Assembly: GCA_024277485.1 (NCBI GenBank)
Contig: JAJRVA010000055.1
Location: forward strand, 1 to 14,474
DNA from: Deltaproteobacteria bacterium
GTDB taxonomy: Bacteria > Desulfobacterota > Desulfobulbia > Desulfobulbales > Desulfobulbaceae
Direction: 5' to 3'
DNA: 14,474 nt
Shown here: one piece after another, positions 13,674 through 14,474 of the stretch
How positions within the stretch are numbered: the first letter of the stretch is position 1
Layout of the letters: the number at the start of each line of letters is the position of its first letter
The notes under the pieces: generated by a model
What the model was told of the DNA's origin: nothing
The model's database searches: none
What the model saw: only the letters and a program-made list of their open reading frames with translations
Position numbers and translations under genes: made by a program

Positions 13674-14474
13674 TTATCCCTTGACCACAGCCAGGGGGCG
13701 CAGGGTAACAACAACCTCCACCAGGTCCAGCTGGTTTTCAATCACCTGGTCGATATTCTTGTAGGCGCCGGCAGCCTCATCCAGGTCTTTTCTGCCGCGA
13801 AGAGAATGCAGAATGCCCTGTTCGTCCAGTTTTCGCACCTCCTTTTCCAGGTCGAGCTTCCGCTGGGCTTCTTTCCGTCCCATTTTCCGGCCTGCCCCAT
13901 GAGAGCAGGACTGAAAACTTTCCGTGTTACCTCTGCCCTTCACGATATAGCTCGGCGCTCCCTGGGAGCCTGGAATGATGCCCATCTCTCCTTCAGCGGC
14001 GCTGGTGGCGCCTTTTCTGTGCACAATAACATCCCGGTGGAAATGTCTTTCCAGGGCCGCGTAGTTATGGGCGATATTGATAAAACCTGAAAATGACACC
14101 GGAGCCACAACAGCCATGAACACCTCCTTGACACGATCCATCATCAACTCCCTGTTGGCCAGCGCGAAATCAACGCAGAACTGCATTTCAGCCTGGTACT
14201 GACGGCCTGCTTCCGAAGAGAGAGGCAGATAGGCAAGTTGCCATTTTCTCGGTATGGGTGAGCGTTGACGCGCGTTAAGGTCAACTGCGAGCCTGTTGTA
14301 GAATTGCGCCACCTTGAAACCGAGATTTCGGCTGCCGGAGTGGACCATTATCCAGATATGGCCGTCACTTCCCTTCTGAATCTCAATAAAATGGTTTCCT
14401 CCTCCCAGGGTGCCGAGCTGCGTAAGGGCGTTATCATATTCCCGGGGAAGAACATTGAGCTCATGCATCTCGTA
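13674..14474 (-). CDS. rtcB: RtcB RNA ligase, C-terminal part
   Basis: The gene runs off the right window edge; about 266 C-terminal residues are visible and the ATG at 14468 is internal. RtcB joins RNA 2',3'-cyclic phosphate or 3'-phosphate ends to 5'-hydroxyl ends with GTP and Mn, acting in tRNA splicing or RNA repair. Diagnostic motifs, in order: GTLGGGNHFIE and HSGSRNLG (metal-binding His), NIAHNYAALE, VHRKGATSA, GIIPGSQGAPSYIVKG, SCSHGAGRKMGR carrying the His that becomes GMP-linked, DEAAGAYKNIDQVI and the terminal RPLAVVKG. Every expected catalytic motif within this part is intact. It is the first visible gene of the minus-strand run and is followed 14 nt later by xerC. An archease partner gene is not in the window. 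The missing N-terminal part contains the Asp and Cys metal ligands, so full activity cannot be confirmed here. Confidence 0.95.
   Translation of the reverse strand, partial: YEMHELNVLPREYDNALTQLGTLGGGNHFIEIQKGSDGHIWIMVHSGSRNLGFKVAQFYNRLAVDLNARQRSPIPRKWQLAYLPLSSEAGRQYQAEMQFCVDFALANRELMMDRVKEVFMAVVAPVSFSGFINIAHNYAALERHFHRDVIVHRKGATSAAEGEMGIIPGSQGAPSYIVKGRGNTESFQSCSHGAGRKMGRKEAQRKLDLEKEVRKLDEQGILHSLRGRKDLDEAAGAYKNIDQVIENQLDLVEVVVTLRPLAVVKG

Overview
This is ordinary, gene-dense bacterial chromosome, most likely from a Gram-negative deltaproteobacterial-type organism (Desulfobacterota, possibly near Desulfobulbales). That placement is inferred from the gene set and order (xerC with hslV-hslU, DnaE-type polymerase III, a DUF2007/zinc-ribbon protein, a lipobox lipoprotein) and from short AAAGT-phased repeats at gene ends. 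No rRNA or single marker settles it. I see no tRNA, rRNA, CRISPR array, insertion sequence or phage module.

Left part (1-2165): the C-terminal piece of an EAL-domain protein (+) converges on a minus-strand pair. The pair is a glycosyltransferase of the QTMAN/GTDC1 (DUF3524) family followed 76 nt downstream by a shikimate kinase whose Walker A motif lacks the usual Ser/Thr. A 169-nt divergent gap separates these from the plus-strand genes.

Middle (2335-9398, + strand): an M18 metallo-aminopeptidase and a sugar-phosphate-isomerase-like TIM barrel share an ATGA stop/start overlap. A 324-nt gap follows, containing a small perfect hairpin. Next comes a lipoprotein with a C-terminal pentapeptide-repeat stack, then full-length dnaE (1175 aa), whose PHP domain keeps all expected metal ligands.

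Right part (9408-14474, all minus strand, read right to left): the C-terminal part of an RtcB RNA ligase, 14 nt from a XerC/D tyrosine recombinase with all six catalytic residues. Then a large imperfect hairpin, a secreted SYLF/YSC84 protein, hslV and hslU (4-nt overlap), and a protein with zinc ribbons at both ends that converges on dnaE with a 9-nt gap.

The window is mostly housekeeping: replication, ATP-dependent proteolysis, aromatic amino acid synthesis, RNA repair and site-specific recombination. The points most worth a second look are the bacterial homologue of the eukaryotic tRNA-queuosine mannosyltransferase, the Walker A variant, and two AAAGT-phased repeat tracts that begin at the stop codons of unrelated genes.
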